From positions 1-64,000 of the forward strand of contig JBBSHE010000007.1 in assembly GCA_038253325.1 (NCBI GenBank): 64,000 nt of DNA, in the 5' to 3' direction. Made by a program: the position numbers and the translations under genes. This DNA is from JBBSHE01 sp038253325 (lineage in GTDB: Bacteria > Actinomycetota > Actinomycetes > Propionibacteriales > Nocardioidaceae). Under the pieces are notes generated by a model. It had not been told where the DNA came from. It did no database searches and was given only the letters and a program-made list of their open reading frames with translations. This document shows positions 7,934 to 15,029 of this stretch, piece by piece (positions within the stretch are counted from its first letter, which is position 1; every line of letters begins with the position of its first letter).

Positions 7934-9069
7934 CACCCGACGACCTCGAGCAACCCCTCCCGTACGAGCCGGCGGACGAGGACGAGACGTCCGTCCGGGT
8001 CGAGCCCGGGGATGTCCGCCACCACGCGGTCGTCGCCGGTCGCGACGAAGGCGACCATCGGCTCCAGCCACGCCGGCATCCGCAGCATCCGGTCGCCCAG
8101 CCACCCGGTCAGAATGGTTCCGTCGGACCGCAGGAAGCAGACCGCGTCGGCACGGCGACGTACGACCGAGGAACCGGTCAGCCCCACCAGCCGGGTCCGG
8201 TCGACCAGTGCCCCGGCCAGCGAGGACGGACGCCGGGTCATGAACCGCTCGACGCGCCGCTCGGCGACCGCGGTCGCGTCGACCTTGACGAGCCGGTCCG
8301 CGAGATCGGACAGCTGGTTCGAGAGCATGGTGGCCAACCGGTCGGGATGCTCGTGCCAGCCGGGCGGGAGTCTGGTGTCGAACGCCGGATCCGCCAGGAC
8401 CTCCTCGACCAGGCCGACGAGGGTACCGCGGACCGGATCCGCGACGAGTCCGACGGTGAGGTGTCCGGACAACTCGTCTTGTGCCGTCGCCGCATGCGGC
8501 GTCCCGACGGGCATGTACAGGGCGTCGCCCGGCTCGAGCACGATGTCCCAAACCTCGTCCGGAGCGTGGATCTCCCACCGCTTGCGACCGAAGCATTGGA
8601 GCACGAAGACGTCGTGCGTGTCGGAGTGCAGCGCCAGCCCGCGTGCATCCGGTGGGGTGAAGTACGCGTTCACCTGGCACCGGCATCCCAGCCGCAGCTC
8701 CAGACCACGGCACAGCCGGCGCAGCGAGCCCCGATAGCGGTGCATCCCTTGCAGGACAAGCGTTGCGCCATCCTCGATCGCGGCCAGCACGCGGCGCGAG
8801 TCCGCGAGGCCGCTGATGGGTACTCCCGAGATCTGCGCCGTCGTCGTGTACGACGACGGCGGCATCGACGTTCCGTCCTTGACGAGCCGGAGCTCGGGAA
8901 CCCGGAGGCCGGCCGACGTCACCAAGTCGTCGACGTCGGCCAGCGTGAGCAGGTCGGCGAACGCACCCGGATCCTGTCCGGAACGCAGCAGCGGGCGGCG
9001 GCCCCAGTACTCGTCGAGGAACTCCGACTCGTCACCGACGCAGCGAGCGAGGACGCCGTCCGGGCTCAC
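7933..9069 (-). CDS. JmjC/cupin-4 family Fe(II)/2-oxoglutarate oxygenase
   Basis: The 378-aa protein carries the bacterial JmjC (cupin 4) core. The iron facial triad is visible as His148-Ser-Asp150 in LALHSDTHDVFVLQ and His192 in MPVGTPHAA, with GRKRWEIHAP between. Relatives such as E. coli RoxA (YcfD) hydroxylate side chains of ribosomal proteins, and others hydroxylate peptides. It starts at GTG 9067-9069, overlapping the stop of the acidic repeat gene (GTGA), and its own stop overlaps the Suc/Fer start. This tight three-gene coupling makes the acidic repeat protein a plausible substrate and the Fe-S protein a plausible reductant, but neither is shown by the sequence. Confidence 0.88.
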   Translation of the reverse strand: MSPDGVLARCVGDESEFLDEYWGRRPLLRSGQDPGAFADLLTLADVDDLVTSAGLRVPELRLVKDGTSMPPSSYTTTAQISGVPISGLADSRRVLAAIEDGATLVLQGMHRYRGSLRRLCRGLELRLGCRCQVNAYFTPPDARGLALHSDTHDVFVLQCFGRKRWEIHAPDEVWDIVLEPGDALYMPVGTPHAATAQDELSGHLTVGLVADPVRGTLVGLVEEVLADPAFDTRLPPGWHEHPDRLATMLSNQLSDLADRLVKVDATAVAERRVERFMTRRPSSLAGALVDRTRLVGLTGSSVVRRRADAVCFLRSDGTILTGWLGDRMLRMPAWLEPMVAFVATGDDRVVADIPGLDPDGRLVLVRRLVREGLLEVVG

Positions 9070-9440
9070 GCGCTCAACGAATCCGTACCGTCGGAGTCGG
9101 GAGCCGTCGAGCTCGGGCCGGGGTTGCTCGAGCCGTGGCCTTCGGTCGAGTCGGAGTCCGTCCCGTCCGCGTCGGTGCTGTCCGCGCCGTCGGGAGCCGT
9201 CGAGCTCGGGCCGGGGTTGCTCGAGCCGTGGCCTTCGGTCGAGTCGGAGTCCGTCCCGTCCGTGTCGGTGCTGTCCGCGCCGTCCGTTCCGTCGGTCCCG
9301 TCGGTCCCGTCGGTGCCGTCGGCGTCGGTGCCGTCGGCGTCGGTGCCGTCAGCGTCGCCACCGGGCAGCGGGGAGCCGCCGGTCGTACCGGTCGTCTCGA
9401 TGTCGTCGTCACCGAGCGGGCGGTCGATGGATTCAGTCAT
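9066..9440 (-). CDS. Acidic Asp/Gly/Ser/Thr-rich repeat protein
   Basis: This 124-aa product starts at the ATG at 9438-9440, with GGAG 7-10 nt upstream. After about 30 residues (MTESIDRPLGDDDIETTG) it becomes a low-complexity string of Asp-Gly-Thr units, then two almost identical 31-residue repeats with the segments DSDSTEGHGSSNPGPSST, ending SDGTDSLSA. There is no signal peptide, cysteine or membrane span. It is extremely acidic and probably disordered. It is the first gene of the coupled cassette with JmjC and Suc/Fer genes. It could be a substrate carrying many hydroxylatable Asp residues, a cation-binding protein, or simply a fast-evolving disordered protein. The family is not recognised. 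Confidence 0.7.
   Translation of the reverse strand: MTESIDRPLGDDDIETTGTTGGSPLPGGDADGTDADGTDADGTDGTDGTDGTDGADSTDTDGTDSDSTEGHGSSNPGPSSTAPDGADSTDADGTDSDSTEGHGSSNPGPSSTAPDSDGTDSLSA
9096..9281 (-). repeat. Two tandem 93-bp direct repeats inside the acidic repeat gene
   Basis: Positions 9096-9188 and 9189-9281 are adjacent copies of a 93-bp unit (31 codons), nearly identical at the DNA level, with one base change seen (cgcgtc versus cgtgtc). The near-identity implies a recent in-frame duplication or an actively expanding and contracting repeat. Confidence 0.9.
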
Positions 9441-9526
9441 GGCGGGGCTCCTTCTTCGATCGAGGGATGTTGGTCGAAGCCTCTCCCCTATCCACGATCC
9501 CCGCAACTGCAGCAGCGAAGGAGTCG

Positions 9527-10090
9527 ATGAGTAGTCTCGATCGCATGACGTCACCAGAAGAACTCGGCTTCCGCGCCTTTCCGCCGTTCGTCGCCGACGA
9601 GCGCACGATGTACCAGTCCTGGTTGGACTTCCATCGCGGAACCCTGCTGTGGAAGTGCGAAGGCCTCACCGACGAGCAGCTCAAGACGCCGTCCACCGAG
9701 CCGTCCAAGCTGACGCTGCTCGGCCTGCTCCGCCACATGACCGAGGTCGAGCAGGGATGGTTCCGGGACGGGTGGGACGACGTCAGCTTCGACCGCGGCG
9801 CGGACGGCACATCGGGCTGGGTCTACAGCAGGTCGGACTGGCAGGACGCCGACTTCGAGGATCTCGAAGGCGCCACATTCGCCGAAGCCAAGGCGGCGTT
9901 CCAGCGGGAGGTCGGCGCGGCCGACGCGGCAGCCGAGGGCCGAAGCCTTGACGACACCAAGCCCTCCCGGCGCAGCGGACAACCGATCTCCCTGCGCTGG
10001 ATCTACGTCCACATGATCGAGGAGTACGCCCGCCACAACGGGCACGCCGACCTGATCCGGGAGCGCATCGACGGCCAGACCGGCGACTAG
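9527..10090 (+). CDS. DinB/DUF664 family protein
   Basis: The 187-aa protein belongs to the DUF664 branch of the DinB four-helix-bundle superfamily, to which mycothiol-dependent enzymes also belong. Diagnostic segments are LDFHRGTLLWKCEGLTDEQL, LLGLLRHMTEVEQGWF and YVHMIEEYARHNGHADLIRE; the His residues in these (LRHM, EEYARHNGH) are the expected metal ligands. The start is the ATG at 9527, 3 nt after GAAGGAG; an in-frame ATG at 9545 is possible but has no ribosome site. It diverges from the acidic repeat gene across 86 bp. The catalytic reaction is unknown. Confidence 0.88.
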   Translation: MSSLDRMTSPEELGFRAFPPFVADERTMYQSWLDFHRGTLLWKCEGLTDEQLKTPSTEPSKLTLLGLLRHMTEVEQGWFRDGWDDVSFDRGADGTSGWVYSRSDWQDADFEDLEGATFAEAKAAFQREVGAADAAAEGRSLDDTKPSRRSGQPISLRWIYVHMIEEYARHNGHADLIRERIDGQTGD

Positions 10091-10116
10091 GTCGACATTC
10101 GGCGGGTCAATGTTCC

Positions 10117-10593
10117 ATGGTCGACGCCACCCATCCGCAGATCCGCAACGTCACCGACGTGCTGCACGCGCGCGAGGCCCGCGGCGAGGTGCGGGTGCTC
10201 CCGGACTCCGCCCGAACCGCTGCCGAGGCCGCGGCCGGGCTCGGCTGCACGGTCGGCGCGATCGCCAACTCCCTGCTGTTCGACGCGGACGGTGCCCCGG
10301 TCCTGATCCTGACATCCGGCGCGCACCGGGTGGACACGTCACTGGTCGCCGCGACGCTCGGCGTGGCGCGGCTCGGCCGGGCCGACCCCGACTTTGTCCG
10401 ACGGCATACGGGGCAGGCGATCGGCGGCGTCGCGCCGGTCGGCCATCCGGCACCGGTGCCGACGTACGTCGACCGTGACCTCGAACGCTACGACGTGATC
10501 TGGGCCGCGGCCGGTCATCCGCACGCGGTCTTCAGCACGTCGTACGACGAGCTGGTGACCGTGACCGGCGCGACCCCCATCACCGTCACCTGA
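10117..10593 (+). CDS. YbaK/EbsC family aminoacyl-tRNA deacylase-like protein
   Basis: This 158-aa single-domain protein has the YbaK/ProX editing fold. Conserved stretches include GAIANSLLF, LTSGAHRVDTSLV and GGVAPVGHP at about residues 103-111. Family enzymes clear misacylated tRNAs, such as Cys- or Ala-tRNAPro. The Lys that YbaK uses in substrate handling appears to be Asn here (IANSLL), so substrate or activity may differ. It begins at ATG 10117, 26 bp after the DinB gene, and its stop is followed within 10 bp by the MITE-like element. Confidence 0.87.
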   Translation: MVDATHPQIRNVTDVLHAREARGEVRVLPDSARTAAEAAAGLGCTVGAIANSLLFDADGAPVLILTSGAHRVDTSLVAATLGVARLGRADPDFVRRHTGQAIGGVAPVGHPAPVPTYVDRDLERYDVIWAAAGHPHAVFSTSYDELVTVTGATPITVT

Positions 10594-10601
10594 GGCGGTA
10601 C

Positions 10602-10766
10602 TAGTGCCGCGTCAGCCAACGTTGTCCGTCGTGAGCGGCGCCGGAGTGGATGAGCTGCAAGGCGCCGGAGGAGTCTCATAGCGATGTCTATCAGCGACGA
10701 CGGCAACGCCGCAGATCGCCGCTCCGTCGTCGCGCAACAGGGCGAATGTTGGTTGACGCGGTACTA
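10602..10766. mobile_element. MITE-like element with TA-flanked inverted repeats
   Basis: A 165-bp non-coding block has terminal inverted repeats GTGCCGCGTCAGCCAAC (10604-10620) and, at the right end on the opposite strand, GTACCGCGTCAACCAAC (10748-10764), with 3 mismatches in 17. Both ends are flanked by the dinucleotide TA (10602-10603 and 10765-10766), as expected for TA target-site duplication by Tc1/mariner-IS630 type transposases. There is no ORF of size inside. The right end supplies the TAG stop of the neighbouring amidase gene. Only one copy is in the window, so mobility is inferred from structure. Confidence 0.55.
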
Positions 10767-12707
10767 ATGGATCCGGACGTTCGCAGCCCGGACGAACGCG
10801 ACCCGGTGACCGAAGTAGATCTCGTAGTAACGATCGTGGCCCCTGATGTCGGTGCGCTGGTACGGCCCGTCGGTGAACGTTGTCGCGTAGTAGTAGTCGG
10901 TCGGCACGTGCCGGTCGGCCAGCACGTACGACTGTCCGTCGAGGATCGAGTACTGCAGCGGCGTGACCGTCTGGTACGGGACCTGCTTCGGGTACGCCGA
11001 CTTCTCCGGGTAGGCGCGACCGTAGACGGGCGCCGAGGCGAGACCGCGCTTGACGGTCACCGTGTGGACGCGGGCCGGGACCAGCACGGGGTGGGACCGC
11101 GGCGAGTAGACCCAGCCGGGCTGCCCGAGGTACCACAGGCTCACCCAGTCGCCGGAACGTCCGGTCGTCACCACCTGCTGACCGGCCGCCAGCCGCGCGC
11201 CGATGTCCGAGACGTCGGTGGTCGACGGGCTGCCGTCGGGGTGCAGGCCGATGTCGGTGACCAGCGGCGACGCGGCATCGGGTGCCGTGTGGACATAGAC
11301 GAAGTTCGTCGGCTGAGCGGGGCACGGGTTGCCGGATCCGCTCGCGTCGCAGCCGGTGACCGGCTGGATGTTGCCCTGGAAGCCGGGGACGACCGTGAAC
11401 GTGCCGACGTCGCGACGGACAGCATGGCGGTGGCCGCCGATCGGCTTGCCGAGCAGGTCGAAGTAGTGCTGCCAGTCCCAGAACGGCCCGGGGTCCCAGT
11501 GCATGCCGGCGACGTACGCCGGTGTGATCCCGGGGACCTGGTCGTGGCCGATGATGTGCGAGCGGTTGACGGGGATGTGGAACCGGTGCGTGAGGTAGCG
11601 AACCAGCGTCGCCGAGCTCTCGTACATCGACTCCGTGTACCAAGTCGACCCGTCGGCGGCGAAGCCCTCGTGCTCGATTCCGATCGAGTGCATGTTGACG
11701 TACCAGTTGCCGGCATGCCAGGCGACGTTCTTCGGGCGGACGTGCTCGGCCACATGCCCGTCGTTCGAGCGGATCGTGTAGTGCCAGGAGACGTACGTCG
11801 GGTCCTGGACCAGCCCGATCGTCGTGTCGTACGTCGCCTCGGTGTCGTGGATGACGATGTAGTCGATCCCGAGGTTCTTGGGCCGGTTCGCGAGGTCATG
11901 GTTTCCGTACGCGCCGGGGTCGGGCTTGCCGTACCACTTGTACGGCGCTGGGATCCATTCGCAGCCGAGCGAGGGCGGGCAGTCCGGCGCGACGGTCGCT
12001 GCCGTGCTCGGCGTGGCGAGCGGCGCGGCGCTCGGGTGGGCCGCCAGTCGCATCTGCTGGCCGTCGTTCGTCGTGCGTTGCGCACCGCTCGTCAGCACGC
12101 GGTACACCTGGCTGACGAACACGTCCGACTCGCGGCCGGCGGTGCCGCTGTAGGCGCCGACGGACCCGGTCCACGCACTCACCGGACTGCTGGCGCCAAG
12201 CGTGCCGTGGTGGTCGCGCTGGTACGACGCGAGCACGGCGGCTCCCCCGCAGATGTTGGCGGCTGGGTCACTGACCAGCCGACCCCGGTTCAGGCCAGTC
12301 AACCGGGACGCGAGCTGCAGCGTGTGCAGTGACGCCGGAGCCTGCGTGCGGATCGTCGCACCGTCACCCTTGGCGTTGCTGCTGCCGTCGCCCGTGACGT
12401 CCGTCAGGTGGAGCGGACCGTATCCTCCGGACGTGCTCGGGCTGGATCCGTGGTTGTCCCAACGCGACTCCATGTAGGAGACGGCGACGAGCAGGTCCTT
12501 GGGCACCGCGTACGTGCGGGCGGCCGCCGTGAAGGCGCGATCCCGCGCACCGGCGGCAGACCCCGACCCGATCGCCCGCAGGCAGTCAGATCCGCTTGTC
12601 GACGCGGACCCCGCCGGCCCGGCGATGGCGAAGGCGGAGAGCATGAGCGACCCGGCGAACAGGCCGACAGCCCCGGCATGCAGTCTGATCGAACGGGAAC
12701 CTCGCAT
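10764..12707 (-). CDS. Secreted N-acetylmuramoyl-L-alanine amidase, multi-domain
   Basis: The 647-aa protein has a signal peptide (about residues 1-35, AGSLMLSAFAIAGPAGSAS). An N-terminal transglycosylase-like helical region follows at about 50-200 (KDLLVAVSYMESRWDNHG), then an Amidase_2 domain at about 290-440 (YIVIHDTEATYDTT, HSIGIEHEGF, IIGHDQVPG, MHWDPGPFW). The C-terminus holds about 200 residues of SH3-like wall-binding modules. The amidase Zn ligands are probably the His of VIHDTE and of HWDPGP. It should cleave the lactyl amide of peptidoglycan. I chose the second of two adjacent ATGs because GAGGAGG lies 5 nt before it. The stop codon TAG is formed at the edge of the MITE-like element, so the original C-terminus may have been changed. 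Confidence 0.88.
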   Translation of the reverse strand: MRGSRSIRLHAGAVGLFAGSLMLSAFAIAGPAGSASTSGSDCLRAIGSGSAAGARDRAFTAAARTYAVPKDLLVAVSYMESRWDNHGSSPSTSGGYGPLHLTDVTGDGSSNAKGDGATIRTQAPASLHTLQLASRLTGLNRGRLVSDPAANICGGAAVLASYQRDHHGTLGASSPVSAWTGSVGAYSGTAGRESDVFVSQVYRVLTSGAQRTTNDGQQMRLAAHPSAAPLATPSTAATVAPDCPPSLGCEWIPAPYKWYGKPDPGAYGNHDLANRPKNLGIDYIVIHDTEATYDTTIGLVQDPTYVSWHYTIRSNDGHVAEHVRPKNVAWHAGNWYVNMHSIGIEHEGFAADGSTWYTESMYESSATLVRYLTHRFHIPVNRSHIIGHDQVPGITPAYVAGMHWDPGPFWDWQHYFDLLGKPIGGHRHAVRRDVGTFTVVPGFQGNIQPVTGCDASGSGNPCPAQPTNFVYVHTAPDAASPLVTDIGLHPDGSPSTTDVSDIGARLAAGQQVVTTGRSGDWVSLWYLGQPGWVYSPRSHPVLVPARVHTVTVKRGLASAPVYGRAYPEKSAYPKQVPYQTVTPLQYSILDGQSYVLADRHVPTDYYYATTFTDGPYQRTDIRGHDRYYEIYFGHRVAFVRAANVRIH

Positions 12708-12802
12708 CATGGCCTCCTCGAAAACCGCCGGACTGGCTTCGCACGCGACGTCTCAGGCAACCACAACCGGGACAGATCGGCAATGGCGCCGCAGGAATGA
12801 CC

Positions 12803-12808
12803 TAGGGT
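12803..12808 (+). promoter_or_regulatory. -10 element TAGGGT, leaderless start of the DUF4126 gene
   Basis: TAGGGT ends 6 nt before the GTG at 12815 and no Shine-Dalgarno is present. This places the likely transcription start at the start codon. Confidence 0.55.
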
Positions 12809-12814
12809 GGCGCG

Positions 12815-13402
12815 GTGAACCTGCTGCCGCTGGTGCTGTCGACGGGCCTGGCGAGCGGCGTGAACGCCTACGCGGTCATCGTCATGCTCGGGGTCCTCGG
12901 CCGGTTCGGTGGGTTCTCGGCAGTGCCTGACACACTGCAGGGGTCGTCGGTGCTCGCCTTGGCGGGAGCGATGTTCGCCGTCGAGTTCGTCACCGACAAG
13001 ATCCCCTACGTCGACACGATGTGGGACACCGTCTCGACGGTGGTCCGCCCCACCCTCGGCGTCATGGTCGGCTACCTGATCGCCGGGCAGGCCGGCTCGC
13101 TCGACCAGGCGGCGTACGGCGCCCTCGGCGGTGGCAGCGCACTGACAGCACACCTGGTCAAGGCGGGGCTGCGCCTCGCCGTCAACGCGTCGCCCGAACC
13201 GGTCACGAACATCACCGTCTCTCTCGCCGAGGACGTGGCCGTGGTCGCCGTCGTCGTCCTCGCCCTCTACCACCCATGGCTCGCTGCGATCCTCGCGCTG
13301 GTCCTGCTCGGGATCGGCGTCAGCCTCGTGATCGTGTTGTTCCGCCTCGTCCGCCGCGGGTTCCGTCGCTGGCAGTCACGAGGTCGACCAACTCATGCCT
13401 GA
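12815..13402 (+). CDS. DUF4126 domain-containing membrane protein
   Basis: The 195-aa product begins MNLLPLVLSTGLASGVNAY, which is typical of DUF4126, and contains four to five hydrophobic segments, one ending in FVTDKIPYVDTMWDTVST. Function is unknown. The start GTG at 12815 has no ribosome site but sits 6 nt after a TAGGGT hexamer. Its last 8 bases overlap the ATP-grasp gene, so the two are co-translated and may act together. Confidence 0.88.
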   Translation: MNLLPLVLSTGLASGVNAYAVIVMLGVLGRFGGFSAVPDTLQGSSVLALAGAMFAVEFVTDKIPYVDTMWDTVSTVVRPTLGVMVGYLIAGQAGSLDQAAYGALGGGSALTAHLVKAGLRLAVNASPEPVTNITVSLAEDVAVVAVVVLALYHPWLAAILALVLLGIGVSLVIVLFRLVRRGFRRWQSRGRPTHA

Positions 13403-14825
13403 GACCGGTAACGCGGCCGAGTCGGTCGAACGCGACGGGTGGGAGACGTACCTCGCCGGCCTGGTCAAGGACAAGACGGTGATCGTTGCGTTCGAGGTGT
13501 TGGCTGCGATGACGCGAAAGGTTGCCGACCTTGAGCGCTGGGGCGCCCGGCGGCCCCTGCTGATCGCGCGGGGAACGGGGACCGGCCCTCTTCCGGACGA
13601 GTCCGACGCAGACATCGTGCTGCTACCCGCCGAGGAGGCGTCATCGATGACCGAGGACGTCCGGCTGCAGATGGCAGGGCCGGTGCTCCCGCCAGAGGTC
13701 GTCGACCTGGTCGAGCGACGCGACCCGAACCGCGAGGCGCTTTGGTGGGTGTCGCCGGTCAACCACAATGAGCCGATCCTGGGACGCCGGGTGATCGGCG
13801 GGCGTACCCGTGCCCAGGCGGCGATGGAGGACAAGCTCGCGGCCGATGCGCTGTGGGACGCCGTCGGTGTCGAACGCGCGGTCGCCGCGGTGACGGCGGC
13901 GGCGTACGAGGATCTGCAACGCGCCTCGGAACGGGTCCGGACCGGAGCCGGCGCGGACAGCGTCGTCTGGTCGGGTGACACCCGTGACGGCGTCAACGGT
14001 GGCGGGGACTACGTCCGCTGGATCCGTACCGACGCGCACGCCGTCGAGGCGGCGGCGTTCTTCACCGCCCGCTGCGACCGCGTCCGGGTGATGCCGTTCC
14101 TGGAAGGGGTGCCGTGCAGCATCCACGGCATCGTGATGGACGACGGCGTCGCCGTCTTCCGGCCGCTGGAGCTCGGCATCCTGCGCCGGCCGGCCGACGG
14201 GACGTTCTTCTACGGCGGCATGGGGACCCTCTGGGACCCTCCCGACGCCGAGCGGGACCGGATGCGGGACGCCGCCCGCCGGGTCGGACGGCACCTCGAC
14301 CAGACGAAGCGGTACCGGGGCGGCTTCGCGATCGACGGCGTGATGACCGCTTCGGGGTTCCGCCCGACCGAGCTCAACCCCCGGTTCAGCGGCGGGCTGA
14401 GCCGGTTCGCCCGGGGCGCCCCGGAGCTCCAGATGGAGCTGCTCCAGCTCAACCTGATGGCGGGCCGGGAGGCCCAGATAACGGCCGCCGGCTACGAGGA
14501 GGTCGCGGTCGCTGCGCTCGACGACTTGCGGTTCTTCGACGCGATGGGCATCTCGACGCATGTCCGAGCCGACACGAACGAGTCGCTCCCGGTCGCATAC
14601 GAGCACGGCCGGCTGCGGGTCGCCCACGACGGCGACGACCTGGCCGGGGAGATCCTGCGTGGTCCGTCCGCGATGGGGACGTTCGTCCGCTTCGCGTCCC
14701 CCGCCGGACTCGACCTCGCGGGCGGCCGCTGCGCGGAGATCGCGATCGACATGCTGGCACTGGCCGACGACCGCTGGTGCACCGCCTTCGGCCATCTCGA
14801 GATGGCACCGGACGTCAGCGGGTGA
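13395..14825 (+). CDS. ATP-grasp superfamily protein of unknown substrate
   Basis: The 476-aa protein looks like a carboxylate-amine ligase of the ATP-grasp fold. Supporting segments are EDKLAADALWDAVGV in the central region, VMPFLEGVPCSIHGIVMDDG, and FRPTELNPRFSGGLSRF near the C-terminal third, where Glu and Asn would bind Mg-ATP. The N-terminal third (KTVIVAFEVLAAMTRK) resembles a pre-ATP-grasp Rossmann domain. It overlaps the DUF4126 gene by 8 bp. No substrate can be deduced. Its 3' end faces metF, with repeats in between. Confidence 0.8.
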   Translation: MPETGNAAESVERDGWETYLAGLVKDKTVIVAFEVLAAMTRKVADLERWGARRPLLIARGTGTGPLPDESDADIVLLPAEEASSMTEDVRLQMAGPVLPPEVVDLVERRDPNREALWWVSPVNHNEPILGRRVIGGRTRAQAAMEDKLAADALWDAVGVERAVAAVTAAAYEDLQRASERVRTGAGADSVVWSGDTRDGVNGGGDYVRWIRTDAHAVEAAAFFTARCDRVRVMPFLEGVPCSIHGIVMDDGVAVFRPLELGILRRPADGTFFYGGMGTLWDPPDAERDRMRDAARRVGRHLDQTKRYRGGFAIDGVMTASGFRPTELNPRFSGGLSRFARGAPELQMELLQLNLMAGREAQITAAGYEEVAVAALDDLRFFDAMGISTHVRADTNESLPVAYEHGRLRVAHDGDDLAGEILRGPSAMGTFVRFASPAGLDLAGGRCAEIAIDMLALADDRWCTAFGHLEMAPDVSG

Positions 14826-14847
14826 CGACACCCTCTGGGTGGGGTCC

Positions 14848-14992
14848 CTGTCAATGGCTGAAGGTTCGAGCCGGATAGCGCTCGCTTCGTCAGCCGTTGA
14901 TGCATCGAGTCACCCACGGCGCCTTCCGGGGTGCGGTCGCTGTCAATGGCTGAGGGTTCGAGCCGGATAGCGCTCGCTTCGTCAGCCGTTGA
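14848..14992. repeat. Two tandem palindromic REP-like units between convergent genes
   Basis: A 53-bp unit occurs at 14848-14900 and again at 14940-14992 (period 92 bp) with a single internal difference (gaagg/gaggg). Each unit is an imperfect palindrome: it opens TCAATGGCTGA and closes TCAGCCGTTGA, with a CGAGC/GCTCG inner stem. Similarity continues for some 20 bp upstream of each unit. It fills the 204-bp gap between the ATP-grasp gene and metF, whose 3' ends face each other, so it may act as a bidirectional terminator or a REP element. Confidence 0.8.
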
Positions 14993-15029
14993 CCTTCCAG
15001 CCGGGTGGACATCGCCGACCGGGTCAGCT

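Noticed and set aside
14860..14990. GGTTCGAGCC words resembling tRNA T-arms in the 14848-14992 repeats
   Set aside because: No acceptor stem, anticodon arm or CCA-type spacing fits around either copy. The words are part of palindromic repeat units.
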